Below are positions 8,503 through 17,674 of a DNA stretch of 64,000 nt, piece after piece. Below the pieces are notes generated by a model. It saw nothing but the letters and a program-made list of their open reading frames with translations, did not search any database and was not told where the DNA came from. Origin of the DNA: CAZGSN01 sp964371655 (lineage in GTDB: Bacteria > Desulfobacterota > Binatia > HRBIN30); NCBI GenBank assembly GCA_964371655.1, contig CAYJOD010000022.1, positions 1-64,000 on the forward strand, read 5' to 3'. Every line of letters begins with the position of its first letter. Position 1 is the stretch's first letter. Made by a program: the position numbers and the translations under genes.

Positions 8503-8630
8503 GCGCCCTTCGAGACGGCGCCAAAAGAAGGCGCCTCCTCAGGGCGAACGGTGTAACGATAGTTGCATCAATTCTTCCCGTTCGCCCTGAGGAGCGGCCG
8601 TCTTCTCAGGCCGCGTCTCGAAGGGCGCGA
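8503..8630. repeat. CTTCGAGACGGCGCC palindromic repeat, copy 1
   Basis: Long imperfect palindrome whose ends are CCCTTCGAGACG and CGTCTCGAAGGG, with inner arms CCTCAGGGCGAACGG and CCGTTCGCCCTGAGG. Related copies lie at 19542-19657, 22311-22434, 54999-55145 and 60282-60404. Here it fills the 210-bp gap between hyfE- and hyfF-like genes. Confidence 0.85.
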
Positions 8631-8676
8631 TTTACGAGACTGATCGCGAATTGGCAGGTCAACTGAGGTTTCCTGG

Positions 8677-10149
8677 ATGATCCTGCTCGCCTTGCTGTTG
8701 CTCCCAACTCTGTCCGGCGTCAGCGCCTTCTTCATGCGCGACGACGCACGGCGGCGGATCGTGCTGCTGCTCACCGCCGTGGTGCACGCGAGCCTGGTGG
8801 TCGCGACCTGGGTTTCACCCTCGGCTCCGTTGTTGGACGGTTGGCTGCTGCTCGACCGGCTCGGACAACTCATCCTGACTGTGACCAGCCTGCTCTTCCT
8901 GGCTACGGCGGTTTACGCGGTCGGCTACTTGGGAACCGAGGAGCGCGACGCCCACCAGGATTTCGAAGAAGGGCTCCTGTTCACCAACGCTCCTGAAGCC
9001 ACCTTCACCGCCTGCCTGTTGCTCTTTTTGGCGGCGATGACCCTGGTGACGGTGAGCCAGCGTTTTGGGCTGCTGTGGGTCGCAATCGAGGCGACGACGC
9101 TGGCAAGTGCGCCGCTGATTTATTTCCATCGCCATCACCGCTCACTGGAAGCGACCTGGAAGTACTTGCTGATTTGCTCGGTGGGGATCGCGCTCGCCCT
9201 GCTCGGCAATTTCTTCCTTGCGGTCGCCGCGTCTCCTCCCGGTGGAGCCCCGATTCCATTGGTCCTCGACGACTTGATCCATTCGGCTAGTCACCTGAAC
9301 GCGCCCTGGCTCAAAGCGGCATTCCTCCTGTTCTTCGTGGGCTACGGGACCAAGATGGGATTGGCGCCGCTGCATACCTGGTTACCCGACGCGCATAGCG
9401 AGGCGCCGTCGGTGGTCTCGGCGCTGCTGTCGGGGGCTCTGCTCAATTGTGCCTTTCTCGGAATCCTGCGCGTGCAGCAGGTGTGCGTGGCAGCCGGGCT
9501 CGCGGCGTTCGGCCAGGAGCTCTTCGTCGCCTTTGGAATTCTGTCGATGGCGGTTGCCGCCGTGTTCATCGCCGGGCAAGCGGACTTCAAGCGCATGCTG
9601 GCCTACTCGAGCGTCGAGCACATGGGCATCTTGAGCTTGGGAGTCGGCCTCGGAGGCGCGGCAACCTTCGGTGCGCTGTTGCACGCCGTCAACCATTCTT
9701 TGACCAAGGCCATGCTGTTCCTGGTGGCGGGCAACATTCTGGCGGCGTACCAATCGAAGTCTACCGCGGAGGTTCGTGGCGTCGCCCACGTGCTACCGGT
9801 CTCCGGAGTCCTGTGGATCGCCGGGCTCTTCGCCATCACCGGATCGCCGCCGTTCGGTCCGTTTCTGAGCGAGCTCACGATTTTGACAGCGGCGTTGGAT
9901 CAAGGCCGCACCGCCATCGCGATTGCCTACCTGCTTCTGCTCGCGCTCATCTTCGTCGGGATGATGACGGCGATGCTGCGTATGGCGCACGGGACCGCCT
10001 CGGCGCCACGCACTGGCGCGCGGATTCCGGAACCGGCGTGGGCAACCATACCACCGGCGGCGCTCGCCGTGCTCGTGCTCCTCCTCGGAGTGTACATCCC
10101 GTCCGCCGTCTGGACTGCAATCGAGGAGGCAGCACGCCTGCTGGGGTAA
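8677..10149 (+). CDS. hyfF: HyfF-like proton-antiporter subunit of Ehr complex
   Basis: A 490-residue NuoN/NuoM/HyfF-type antiporter-like membrane protein. Family residues include the glutamate in LLWVAIEATTLASAPLIY, the GYGTKMGLAPLHTWLPDAHS block and the lysine/histidine in YSSVEHMGILSLGVG. It lies downstream of a repeat insertion but keeps the operon direction; its stop codon overlaps the next ATG (TAATG). Confidence 0.9.
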   Translation: MILLALLLLPTLSGVSAFFMRDDARRRIVLLLTAVVHASLVVATWVSPSAPLLDGWLLLDRLGQLILTVTSLLFLATAVYAVGYLGTEERDAHQDFEEGLLFTNAPEATFTACLLLFLAAMTLVTVSQRFGLLWVAIEATTLASAPLIYFHRHHRSLEATWKYLLICSVGIALALLGNFFLAVAASPPGGAPIPLVLDDLIHSASHLNAPWLKAAFLLFFVGYGTKMGLAPLHTWLPDAHSEAPSVVSALLSGALLNCAFLGILRVQQVCVAAGLAAFGQELFVAFGILSMAVAAVFIAGQADFKRMLAYSSVEHMGILSLGVGLGGAATFGALLHAVNHSLTKAMLFLVAGNILAAYQSKSTAEVRGVAHVLPVSGVLWIAGLFAITGSPPFGPFLSELTILTAALDQGRTAIAIAYLLLLALIFVGMMTAMLRMAHGTASAPRTGARIPEPAWATIPPAALAVLVLLLGVYIPSAVWTAIEEAARLLG

Positions 10150-11675
10150 TGATGTCACGCCCATCATCTCTAACCGTCCACAACGGCGCCGCCGTAGCGC
10201 TTGGCGACATCCCACAGCTGACGATCACGGAGCTGCGCGACGCCGTTGTCGGCGGTGTCGAACGCGGCGGCCGCATTGCCGCTTTCTTCGCACACCCGCT
10301 CGCAGCCAGTCGGGTTCGACTGTTCGCGGTCCTGGCCCACAGCAGCGGCGGATCCCTGTCGGTGTGCAGCGCCGATGTCGCCGACAGTTACCCGGCGCTG
10401 ACGCCGGATTGTCCACAAGCGCATTGGTTTGAGCGCGAGATCGCCGAGCAATGGGGGGTGCAGCCGCACGGGCACCCATGGCTGAAGCCGATTCGTTTTC
10501 ACCGGCCCTACGCGGCAGCCGATGGCGTGTGGTCGCACGGCGAGGCGACGGAGCTCGGCCCTGGAGTCACCGATTATTTCCGCGTGGGCGGCAACGAGGT
10601 GCACGAGGTCGCGGTTGGTCCCGTGCACGCCGGCGTCATCGAGCCCGGCCACTTCCGCTTCCAGTGTCACGGTGAGCGTGTGTTCCATCTGGAAATTGCG
10701 CTCGGCTATCAGCACCGCGGCATCGAGCGTGCGCTCGTCGGCGGGCCGAACAAGCGCACGATTCACTACATGGAGACGGCAGCCGGCGACACTTCGGTCG
10801 GGCATGCGAGCGCCTACTGCGAGGCGCTAGAAGCGCTCGCCGGATCACGTCCGCCGGCGCGCGCGCAAGTGTTGCGCGGCGTGGCGTTGGAGCTCGAGCG
10901 TCTGGCCAACCACTGCGGCGACCTCGGCGCGCTCGCGGGAGACGTGGCGTATCTACCCACGGCCGCCTATTGCGGCCGCCTCCGTGGCGACTTCCTCAAC
11001 ATGACCGCGCTCATCTGCGGCAGCCGCTTCGGGCGCGGGCTGGTGCGCCCGGGCGGGGTTGGTTTCGACCTCGACGCGGCGCGCAGCGAGCAGCTGCGCG
11101 AACGCTTGGAGGCCGCGCTCCGCGACGTGACGGCGGCGGTAAGCCTGCTGTGGGAGACTCCTTCGGTGCCGGCACGCTTTGAAGATACCGGCACCGTGTC
11201 GCGCGCCGACTGCGAAGCGCTCGGGCTGGTCGGTCCGGTGGCGCGTGCCTGCGGCGTCGAGCGCGACGTGCGGCGAGAGTTCCCGTCGGGCATCTTCCGC
11301 TTCGTGCACATTCCAACGTGCACCTGGGACAGCGGCGACGTCTTCGCGCGCGCCTACGTGCGCTGGCTGGAGATGCAGCGCTCGGCGGCCTTCGTCCGCG
11401 ATCAGCTCATCGCCCTCCCCGAGGGCGCGACCGGTGCAGCGGTGGGTCCGCTGGCGGCCAACCGCATGGCCGTCTCCCTGGTTGAAGGCTGGCGCGGCGA
11501 GATCTGTCACGTTGCGATGACCGATGCCGACGGCGGCTTCGCCCAATACAAGATCGTCGATCCGTCGTTTCACAACTGGATGGGGCTGGCGCTCGCGCTG
11601 CGCGATCAGCAGATCTCCGACTTCCCCCTGTGCAACAAGAGCTTCAACCTGTCGTACTGCGGACATGATCTCTGA
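10149..11675 (+). CDS. Ehr large subunit: HyfG/HycE-like fusion lacking [NiFe] ligands
   Basis: A 508-residue protein with a NuoC-like N-terminus (about 1-150) and a NuoD/HycE-like C-terminus (about 160-508). In [NiFe] hydrogenases the N-terminal ligand motif is CGxCxxxH; here the aligned stretch reads ETAAGDTSVGHASAY (209-223), with Ala and Thr in place of both cysteines. The C-terminal DPCxxC motif is replaced by SFNLSYCGHDL at the extreme C-terminus, keeping one cysteine (C504). It therefore should not bind a Ni-Fe centre and belongs with the energy-converting-hydrogenase-related (Ehr) proteins known in Geobacter and others. ATG at 10149 overlaps the upstream stop; a second ATG at 10152 is equally possible. 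The electron acceptor is unknown. Confidence 0.87.
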   Translation: MMSRPSSLTVHNGAAVALGDIPQLTITELRDAVVGGVERGGRIAAFFAHPLAASRVRLFAVLAHSSGGSLSVCSADVADSYPALTPDCPQAHWFEREIAEQWGVQPHGHPWLKPIRFHRPYAAADGVWSHGEATELGPGVTDYFRVGGNEVHEVAVGPVHAGVIEPGHFRFQCHGERVFHLEIALGYQHRGIERALVGGPNKRTIHYMETAAGDTSVGHASAYCEALEALAGSRPPARAQVLRGVALELERLANHCGDLGALAGDVAYLPTAAYCGRLRGDFLNMTALICGSRFGRGLVRPGGVGFDLDAARSEQLRERLEAALRDVTAAVSLLWETPSVPARFEDTGTVSRADCEALGLVGPVARACGVERDVRREFPSGIFRFVHIPTCTWDSGDVFARAYVRWLEMQRSAAFVRDQLIALPEGATGAAVGPLAANRMAVSLVEGWRGEICHVAMTDADGGFAQYKIVDPSFHNWMGLALALRDQQISDFPLCNKSFNLSYCGHDL

Positions 11676-11746
11676 GATGACACCTTCCTGTCGTAGCGGG
11701 ATCGACCCCAGCTGGCCTCTTCCCCAGGGTCGGTAGCAACTATACG

Positions 11747-12049
11747 ATGCCGACCGTGACCGCGACGTATGTACTCGAGGGTGTTGAGTTCGAATGGGAC
11801 GAGACGAAGGCCCGCGAGAATCTCGAGAAGCATGGCGTTGCATTTGACGAGGCGGCGGAAGCGTTTTTCGATCCCTTCTACCAAGGAGGCGATGCTACCG
11901 TGGACCGTGAGCAGCATCGCTTCATCATCGGATATTCGCTGTCCCAGCGCTTGCTGCTGGTCGTGCACATGGAACGAAGGGAACGGACCCGTATCATCTC
12001 AGAGCGGCCGGCAACCCGGGCCGAAAGGAAACTGTATGAAGAGACGTGA
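11747..12049 (+). CDS. brnT: BrnT-family toxin (DUF497)
   Basis: A 100-residue protein with the BrnT signature: FEWDETKARENLEKHGVAFDEAAEAFFDP near the N-terminus, then a HRFIIGYS-like strand and a terminal RTRIISERPATRAERKLYEE. BrnT toxins are RelE-fold ribonucleases neutralised by the adjacent antitoxin. It overlaps the downstream gene by 14 bp, typical of toxin-first type II modules. Located between the large and small subunit genes of the Ehr complex, it probably inserted there or hitchhikes in the operon. Confidence 0.82.
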   Translation: MPTVTATYVLEGVEFEWDETKARENLEKHGVAFDEAAEAFFDPFYQGGDATVDREQHRFIIGYSLSQRLLLVVHMERRERTRIISERPATRAERKLYEET

Positions 12050-12332
12050 GCCGGAAACGAAGCTGCGTATTCAGAAGCGGGCTGCGGAAACCATCTCCAT
12101 CGATATCCCCAAGGACACGCTCGAAGCGCTAGGGAGGATTGCATCCGGTCGCGATATGTCAGCCGAAGCTCTCGTGAAGCTCTACATTGGGCAGGGGCTT
12201 CGTCAGGACCTCGCGAAGCACCTTGCCGACCGCGTCCTGGAGAACACGGCTACCGTGCTGGCAAAGCACATTCGCTCGAAGCAGGAGCTGTCCGCCATCA
12301 TCAAGGAGATCCGCGGCGCGTCCGCGACGTAG
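12036..12332 (+). CDS. Ribbon-helix-helix-like antitoxin paired with BrnT
   Basis: A 98-residue basic protein starting at an ATG inside the toxin gene, with AAGGAA upstream. The central ETISIDIPKDTLEALGRIA followed by SAEALVKLYIGQGLRQ resembles a ribbon-helix-helix DNA-binding fold; a helical C-terminus follows. It is not the common BrnA sequence (compare the BrnA at 44008-44271), but position and overlap make an antitoxin role likely. Confidence 0.65.
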   Translation: MKRREPETKLRIQKRAAETISIDIPKDTLEALGRIASGRDMSAEALVKLYIGQGLRQDLAKHLADRVLENTATVLAKHIRSKQELSAIIKEIRGASAT

Positions 12333-12381
12333 TCGCCGCGGCCAACCCTGACTTTCCCACCTTCCAAACTCGCTGGTCTCA

Positions 12382-13140
12382 ATGTTTAGAGCTCTCCTCG
12401 CACGCCTGCACCAAGGCCATCGTACGATTTCCTACCCGGGTCAGGAACCGACGCTGCCCGACCGCTTTCGCGGTCTTCCAGCGCTGGATCCGAGGAAATG
12501 CCGCAGCGGCTGCCGGGCGTGTGCCGAGGCGTGCCCAACCGATGCGATCGTGGCCGATGCCCAAGGCGTGCGCCTCGATCTCGGCCGCTGTCTGTTTTGC
12601 ACCGAATGCGCCGACGCCTGTCCGGATGGAGCACTCGAATACACGCCAGAGTATCGGCTTGCGCAACGCCAGCGCGGCGATCTCATCATCGGCGACCAGG
12701 TTTGGAAACGCGCACAAGCGCTCGACGCGAAAAGCCGCCGGCTTTTCGGCCACTCGCTCAAGCTGCGCCAGGTGAGCGCCGGCGGCTGCAACGGCTGCGA
12801 GTCGGACGTGAACGTGCTCAGCACCGTGGTCTTCGACCTCGGCCGCTTCGGCATTCAGTTCGTCGCCTCGCCGCGACACGCCGATGGATTGTTGATCACC
12901 GGGCCGGTGACACAGAACATGCAGCTAGCGCTGCAGAAGACCTACGCCGCGGTCCCAGCGCCGAAGCTGGTGATCGCCGTCGGCGCCTGCGCCATCTCCG
13001 GCGGCCCCTACGCCGATCACGCCGAGGTGCACAACGGCGCCGACAGCGTCGTGCCCGTAGACCTCTACATCCCCGGCTGCCCGCCGCATCCCGTCACCAT
13101 CCTCGACGGCCTCTTGCGGCTGTTGGGGAAGGTGGAGTGA
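12382..13140 (+). CDS. Ehr small subunit: 2x[4Fe-4S] ferredoxin fused to NuoB-like domain
   Basis: A 252-residue fusion of a HyfH/NuoI-like ferredoxin domain (about 30-100) and a HyfI/NuoB-like small subunit (about 125-250). Ferredoxin cysteines are in CRSGCRACAEACP and CLFCTECADACP; the first has an extra residue between cysteines one and two (CxxxC). The NuoB part keeps its cluster ligands in GGCNGCES, GACAISGG and PGCPPHP. So the electron-carrying chain is intact although the Ni-Fe site of the large subunit is lost. Last gene of the Ehr operon, separated from the large subunit by the toxin-antitoxin pair. Confidence 0.9.
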   Translation: MFRALLARLHQGHRTISYPGQEPTLPDRFRGLPALDPRKCRSGCRACAEACPTDAIVADAQGVRLDLGRCLFCTECADACPDGALEYTPEYRLAQRQRGDLIIGDQVWKRAQALDAKSRRLFGHSLKLRQVSAGGCNGCESDVNVLSTVVFDLGRFGIQFVASPRHADGLLITGPVTQNMQLALQKTYAAVPAPKLVIAVGACAISGGPYADHAEVHNGADSVVPVDLYIPGCPPHPVTILDGLLRLLGKVE

Positions 13141-13170
13141 GCGGGCGCTTTGAGCCGCCTGAAAACCTCA

Positions 13171-13350
13171 CCTGGAACCGCGGATGGACACGGATTCACG
13201 CGGATGGCCGGTGCTTAGGGACCTGGGCATGCAGGGACCCGAATGTATCGAGGCACCGAGGGACCAATTCGCCAATTTTCCCAAGATCTTCCGCTGCCTC
13301 ATTCGCGTCCATCGGCATTCATCCGCGGTTCAACTCCTCTCTTGGGCTCA
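13171..13350. repeat. ACCGCGGATGGACACGGAT repeat, copy 1
   Basis: Inverted pair of GGAACCGCGGATGGACACGG (13172 on) and CATTCATCCGCGGTTC (about 13317-13332) enclosing about 110 bp of unrelated sequence. The family recurs at 32522-32688, 38350-38375, 57382-57542, 58107-58258 and near 62950. It fills the gap between two convergent genes. Confidence 0.75.
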
Positions 13351-13387
13351 GTTGGGACCGCGGATCAATACCCCTCAGCGTCCGGGC

Positions 13388-15331
13388 TCAGACCTTGATC
13401 TGCATGCCAAGCTCGATGACTCGGTTGACCGGCAGGTGAAAGAACTGCGACGGCCGCTGCGCGTTGCGTGACAAGAACGCGAAAATGCGCCGGCGCCAAA
13501 AGGACAGGCCCGAGCCGCGCGCCGGGATCAGGGTGTTGTTGCTCAAGATGTAGGTCACGTTCGCCGGGTCGACCTGCAGACCGAGCGAGCCCGCGGCGCT
13601 GAGCGCCGCCGGGACGTCGGGATCTTCCATGAAGCCGTAGCGCACGATCAGACGCGAGAAGCCTGCTCCCAGCGGCACCAGCTCGAGCCGCTGTGCGTCA
13701 GTAAGGTACGGCACCTCTTCGGTCAGGACCGTCACCACCAGGTTCGCTTCGTGCACGATCTTGTTGAGCTTGAGATTATGCAGCAAAGCCACCGGTGTGC
13801 CGTGCGCCGAGCTGTTGAGAAACGCGGCGGTCCCGGGAACGCGCATGATCTTGCTTTGCTCAAGGTCCTGCACGAAAGCCGTGAGCGGCAACGTCGTCTT
13901 GTTGAGCTCTGCCAAGAGCACCTCGCGACCCTTCTGCCAGGTCGTGAACAGAAGGAATCCGGCGACGCCCACCAACAACGGGAACCATCCGCCCTGCGCG
14001 ACCTTGACGATGTTAGCGCCAAAGAAAGCAAGATCGGTGACCAAGAATCCGCCGGTGACCGCCAAGGCCACCGGCAGGCTCCAGCCCCACAGACGGCGTG
14101 ACACGACGTAGGCGAGCAAGGTCGTGATGATCATCGTCGTGGTGACGGCCACACCGTACGCGGCGGCCAGATTGCCAGAGTTCTGGAAGATGAGGACGAG
14201 GCCGAGGGTACCGACCATGAGGCCCCAGTTGGCGCTAGGGATGTAGATCTGACCGATCGCGCGCGACGAGGTGTGGATAATCTCGACGCGCGGCGCGAAG
14301 CCGAGCTGCACCGCTTGCCGGGTGAGCGAGAACACTCCCGAGATGACGGCTTGCGAAGCGATCACGGTGGCCATCGCGGCGAGTGCAACCAGCGGGTACA
14401 GCATCCAGCTCGGGGCCATGTGGTAGAAGGGGTTGTGGGCGGCAGCGGGGTCCTGCAACAGCAGCGCGCCTTGGCCGAAGTAGTTGAGCACCAGCGACGG
14501 ACCGACGAGAGAAAACCAATCGATCTGAATCGGCGGCTCACCGAAATGACCGAGGTCGGCGTACAGCGCCTCGCCGCCGGTTGCGACCAGGAAGACGGAA
14601 CCCAAGACAAGATAGCCGGCCATGCCCATGTGACGCAGGAAGGTGACGGCATGGAGGGGATTGAGGGCAGCGAGGACGGTCGGGTCGCGCACGATGTTGA
14701 CAATGCCGAGGATGGCCAGAGTCAGGAACCATACGAGAATGACCGGGCCGAAGACCGCACCGACACCTGCGGTGCCACGGCGCTGAAACAGGAAGAGTCC
14801 GATTAGGGTGATGATCGTGAGCGGCACTACAAACGGGGTGAAGAACGGTGTCGCGACCTCGAGCCCTTCGAAGGCGCTGAGCACCGAGATCGCCGGCGTC
14901 AGCATGCCGTCGCCATACAAGAGCGCCGCGCCGAACAGGCCGAGCGTGACCAGAATCCCCTGCCGGGCTCCGCGTAGATGATCACCGCGCACCAGGGTCA
15001 TCAGCGCCAGGATGCCGCCTTCGCCGCGATTGTCCGCGCGCAAGACGTAGACGTGGTACTTGAGGGTGACGACGATGATCAGAGCCCAGAAGATGAGGGA
15101 GAGCACGCCGAGAACGTTCTCATGCGTCACCGGCACACCGTGAGGGCCGAAGAAGCATTCGCGCAGGGCATAAAGGGGGCTGGTTCCAATGTCGCCGTAC
15201 ACGACCCCCATGGCGGTCAAACACAGGACAGCAAGGGGGGACTTGTCCGCATGCGGCGCTCGGCGGTGCGCCGCCGTCGCTGCCTCCTCACCTGGGACTT
15301 GCCGACGCTGCGGCGAATGCGAATCCACCAT
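13388..15331 (-). CDS. kup: KUP-family potassium transporter
   Basis: About 647 residues in this choice of start; the family norm is about 620-640. The signature near the N-terminus reads MGVVYGDIGTSPLYALRE, followed by about twelve membrane segments and a C-terminal cytoplasmic domain (ending VNRVIELGMQIKV). It imports K+ with H+. The frame extends to 15460, but those codons overlap a likely promoter region; ATG at 15331 or 15358 are both possible and neither has a strong ribosome site. A GCATCGTGCA motif at 15471-15480 is shared with the ptsN and kdp upstream regions. Confidence 0.92.
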   Translation of the reverse strand: MVDSHSPQRRQVPGEEAATAAHRRAPHADKSPLAVLCLTAMGVVYGDIGTSPLYALRECFFGPHGVPVTHENVLGVLSLIFWALIIVVTLKYHVYVLRADNRGEGGILALMTLVRGDHLRGARQGILVTLGLFGAALLYGDGMLTPAISVLSAFEGLEVATPFFTPFVVPLTIITLIGLFLFQRRGTAGVGAVFGPVILVWFLTLAILGIVNIVRDPTVLAALNPLHAVTFLRHMGMAGYLVLGSVFLVATGGEALYADLGHFGEPPIQIDWFSLVGPSLVLNYFGQGALLLQDPAAAHNPFYHMAPSWMLYPLVALAAMATVIASQAVISGVFSLTRQAVQLGFAPRVEIIHTSSRAIGQIYIPSANWGLMVGTLGLVLIFQNSGNLAAAYGVAVTTTMIITTLLAYVVSRRLWGWSLPVALAVTGGFLVTDLAFFGANIVKVAQGGWFPLLVGVAGFLLFTTWQKGREVLLAELNKTTLPLTAFVQDLEQSKIMRVPGTAAFLNSSAHGTPVALLHNLKLNKIVHEANLVVTVLTEEVPYLTDAQRLELVPLGAGFSRLIVRYGFMEDPDVPAALSAAGSLGLQVDPANVTYILSNNTLIPARGSGLSFWRRRIFAFLSRNAQRPSQFFHLPVNRVIELGMQIKV

Positions 15332-15470
15332 AGATGGGTTAGCGGTTCTCAGAATCATGGGTTGGGGTACTCCGGGCGAGCTCGTGCCGCGCATCATCCA
15401 GAACGGAGCGAAAGCCATGCCCCTCTTGACCAGCCAAAGTTCTCGCTGCATTGCGCTCACCGCCCCCGTC

Positions 15471-15480
15471 GCATCGTGCA
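15471..15480. promoter_or_regulatory. GCATCNTGC motif upstream of kup
   Basis: The decamer GCATCGTGCA occurs here 140 bp upstream of the proposed kup start, followed by two further TGCA half-sites within 35 bp. Identical decamers lie at 18284 and 18370. Interpreted as a candidate regulator site (inference). Confidence 0.35.
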
Positions 15481-15542
15481 GAATGCAAACACAAAGGCGT
15501 GCAAACTGCAGGACGGCGCACGGAGGCGACGAACTTCAGCCG

Positions 15543-15620
15543 AACCTCGGTGCGCACAGCGCACCCTACCAATCCCTTGTCTTTTCAGGATCTCTGTAGG
15601 GTGCGCCGCGCGCACCAAAG
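15543..15620. repeat. GTAGGGTGCG palindrome, copy 2
   Basis: Arms CGGTGCGCACAGCGCACCCTAC and its near complement, around the words ATCCCTTGTCTTTTCAGGAT. Same unit as the inner part of 3570-3732. Confidence 0.75.
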
Positions 15621-15654
15621 TCGGGTGGTTCCAATCGAGGTATTTGGGTTCAGA

Positions 15655-17673
15655 TCAGATTTCGAAGCGAAGCTGTTCGCGCTCCCCGATGACACGGACC
15701 ACAATTTCCCGGCCCGCATCCGGTTCGACCTGCCCCCAGCGCAGAGCGAAGGACTCGGCCTGAAAGTCGGGCGGAAATTTCGCGGAACGACCGAGGATCA
15801 CTTCACTCGCACCGAGCTCGTGTGCGGTGCGTGCGATTGCGAACAGGGCATCATTCGAGGTGATCACCAGCGGGATGACTGTCTTGCCGTGCGCCTCGGC
15901 GAGGTTCACCACAGCGGTGAAGATTCCCTGCTCTTCGGAGGTGAACTTCGGATTGTCGTCATTTGCGGCAAGCCCACGCTCCACTTTCACCGTCGGCACG
16001 ATCAGGTCGACATCTTCGTGCTCGGACTCCTGGAGGGCGCAATCGAGGTGGTGCAGGTTTTTCGGATCGCGAACGGGTACGATCTTACACGGTCGCTTGC
16101 CGAGTCCGAGACGGACGAAATCGAGCTCGGCGGTGTAATTCACATTGAACTTCTCCAACTGCTGCAAGGCACCGTGCTGATGCCGCCAAAAGCGTTCGGA
16201 CAGCGCCAAGACGGTGAAGAACACGAGCGTGAAGGCGATGCCCCATTCCGTCGCTACCGTCTTCGTCACCAGGTTGATGAGCGCCGTGGCCAACAATACC
16301 AGGAAGATCAGCGTCAGACCGATCGGCAGCTCGACACCGGCGACGTGCAGATTGAGCGGAACCTTCCAGGCGCGGGGTTGCTTGTCCTTGAAGCGCAGGA
16401 TGACCATGGACAAGGCTTTGAAGACAAAGCTCCACACGACACCGAAGGCATACGCCTCACCGAGGGTGTAGACGTCGCCGCGGCTGGCGATGATGGTGAA
16501 GATCTGCAGACCAACCACCAGATTGATGAGCCGATACGAGGTGCCGTAGCGACGGTGCGGATGTCGGAACCAATCCGGCAGCACACCGTCCTCGGCGATG
16601 CGGTTGAGGACGCCGTTGGAACCGATGATGGCGGTATTGACCGCGCCGGCAAGGATAAGAAAGCCGACGAAGACGACGAAGACACGCAACGCCAAGCGCA
16701 CCGATAGAGGTCCGACCACATACATCGCCAATCCGCCGATGATGTTGTCGCTGTAGTTGCTCAGCCGCACCTCGTCGGGAATGATCAGGACCGCGAAAAA
16801 CGAAATCACGCCCGTCACCAGCATGCTGTAGAGAAAGATGATGAAGCCGGCGCGCTTGAGGTTCTCCACTTTCGGATAGGCGATCTCGCGATTCACCTGG
16901 GCCAGCGACTCCTCGCCGCTCAGTGCCAGAATCGAATGCCCGAAGGCGATCACGATGCCGATGGCGCCGATCTGCCTGGCCCACGACGTACCCGCCAGCC
17001 AGCCAAGTGAGTCGTCGCTGAAGTGCAATTCGAAGGGCGGCAGCGTAGCGCCGCGCATCCAGATCGTCAGCCCGCACCACACTACCATGATGACCACCAT
17101 CACCGTGGTAACCGCCATGATCTTCATCGCCTTGTCGCTCGATTCCGGAATACCGAGGATGTTCTGGTGCCAGAAGTAGAGCGTGATGCCGACGGCAATG
17201 ACGACCGAAGCGAGGCCGGGGGGAAGCGTGAACGGTGCGTGCAGGACCAGCAGAAGCTCGTTCACCAACCCCGCGATGTACTGACCGGCCGACACGCCAC
17301 TGATCGGGCCGGTGAGCACGTAGTCGAACATGAGGGCGGAAACCGAGAGCTTCGCCAAGGTGCCGCCCATGGCTTCCTTGACGACGCGGTAAACGCCGCC
17401 ACGCACGAACATCGCACACGACTCGATGTAGACACCACGCACCGCATAGGCGAACAGCATGACCGCGCCGATGTACCAGGGTGCCGCCTTGCCGATTGCA
17501 TGCTCGACGATGCCGCCGATGTAGTACACCGTCGACGCCATGTCGCAGAGGACCACCGCCGCCGCGCGCCAGTACGAGATGAAGACGAGCATCGCGCTGG
17601 TCAGGACGATGACCTGCGGGCGGCCGCGCCCAGCGGGCGTGTCGTTGAGCCGCGGCTGAACAGCGATATCCAA
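15655..17673 (-). CDS. APC-superfamily permease with C-terminal USP-like domain
   Basis: A 672-residue transporter: about twelve membrane segments (residues about 20-490), then a hydrophilic C-terminal domain of about 170 residues whose pattern (VPVRDPKNLHHLDCALQ, then DLIVPTVKVERG, then HELGASEVILG) suggests a universal-stress-protein-like fold. TTG start at 17673, supported by AGGAG five bases upstream. Two bases separate it from the upstream ptsN stop. Amino-acid permeases and the K+ importer KimA both belong to this superfamily; the location between kup and ptsN favours K+ or nitrogen-linked transport, but the substrate is unproven. Confidence 0.8.
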   Translation of the reverse strand: MDIAVQPRLNDTPAGRGRPQVIVLTSAMLVFISYWRAAAVVLCDMASTVYYIGGIVEHAIGKAAPWYIGAVMLFAYAVRGVYIESCAMFVRGGVYRVVKEAMGGTLAKLSVSALMFDYVLTGPISGVSAGQYIAGLVNELLLVLHAPFTLPPGLASVVIAVGITLYFWHQNILGIPESSDKAMKIMAVTTVMVVIMVVWCGLTIWMRGATLPPFELHFSDDSLGWLAGTSWARQIGAIGIVIAFGHSILALSGEESLAQVNREIAYPKVENLKRAGFIIFLYSMLVTGVISFFAVLIIPDEVRLSNYSDNIIGGLAMYVVGPLSVRLALRVFVVFVGFLILAGAVNTAIIGSNGVLNRIAEDGVLPDWFRHPHRRYGTSYRLINLVVGLQIFTIIASRGDVYTLGEAYAFGVVWSFVFKALSMVILRFKDKQPRAWKVPLNLHVAGVELPIGLTLIFLVLLATALINLVTKTVATEWGIAFTLVFFTVLALSERFWRHQHGALQQLEKFNVNYTAELDFVRLGLGKRPCKIVPVRDPKNLHHLDCALQESEHEDVDLIVPTVKVERGLAANDDNPKFTSEEQGIFTAVVNLAEAHGKTVIPLVITSNDALFAIARTAHELGASEVILGRSAKFPPDFQAESFALRWGQVEPDAGREIVVRVIGEREQLRFEI

Positions 17674-17674
17674 G

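Noticed and set aside
9447..10148. Upstream extension of the Ehr large subunit
   Set aside because: Lies inside the HyfF-like gene in another frame; the family start fits the ATG at 10149.
15374..15390. GGCACGAGCTCGC on the minus strand as a sigma-54 promoter for kup
   Set aside because: Only nine bases separate GG and GC; ten are needed. Kept out of the feature list although its distance to the motif at 15471 is attractive.
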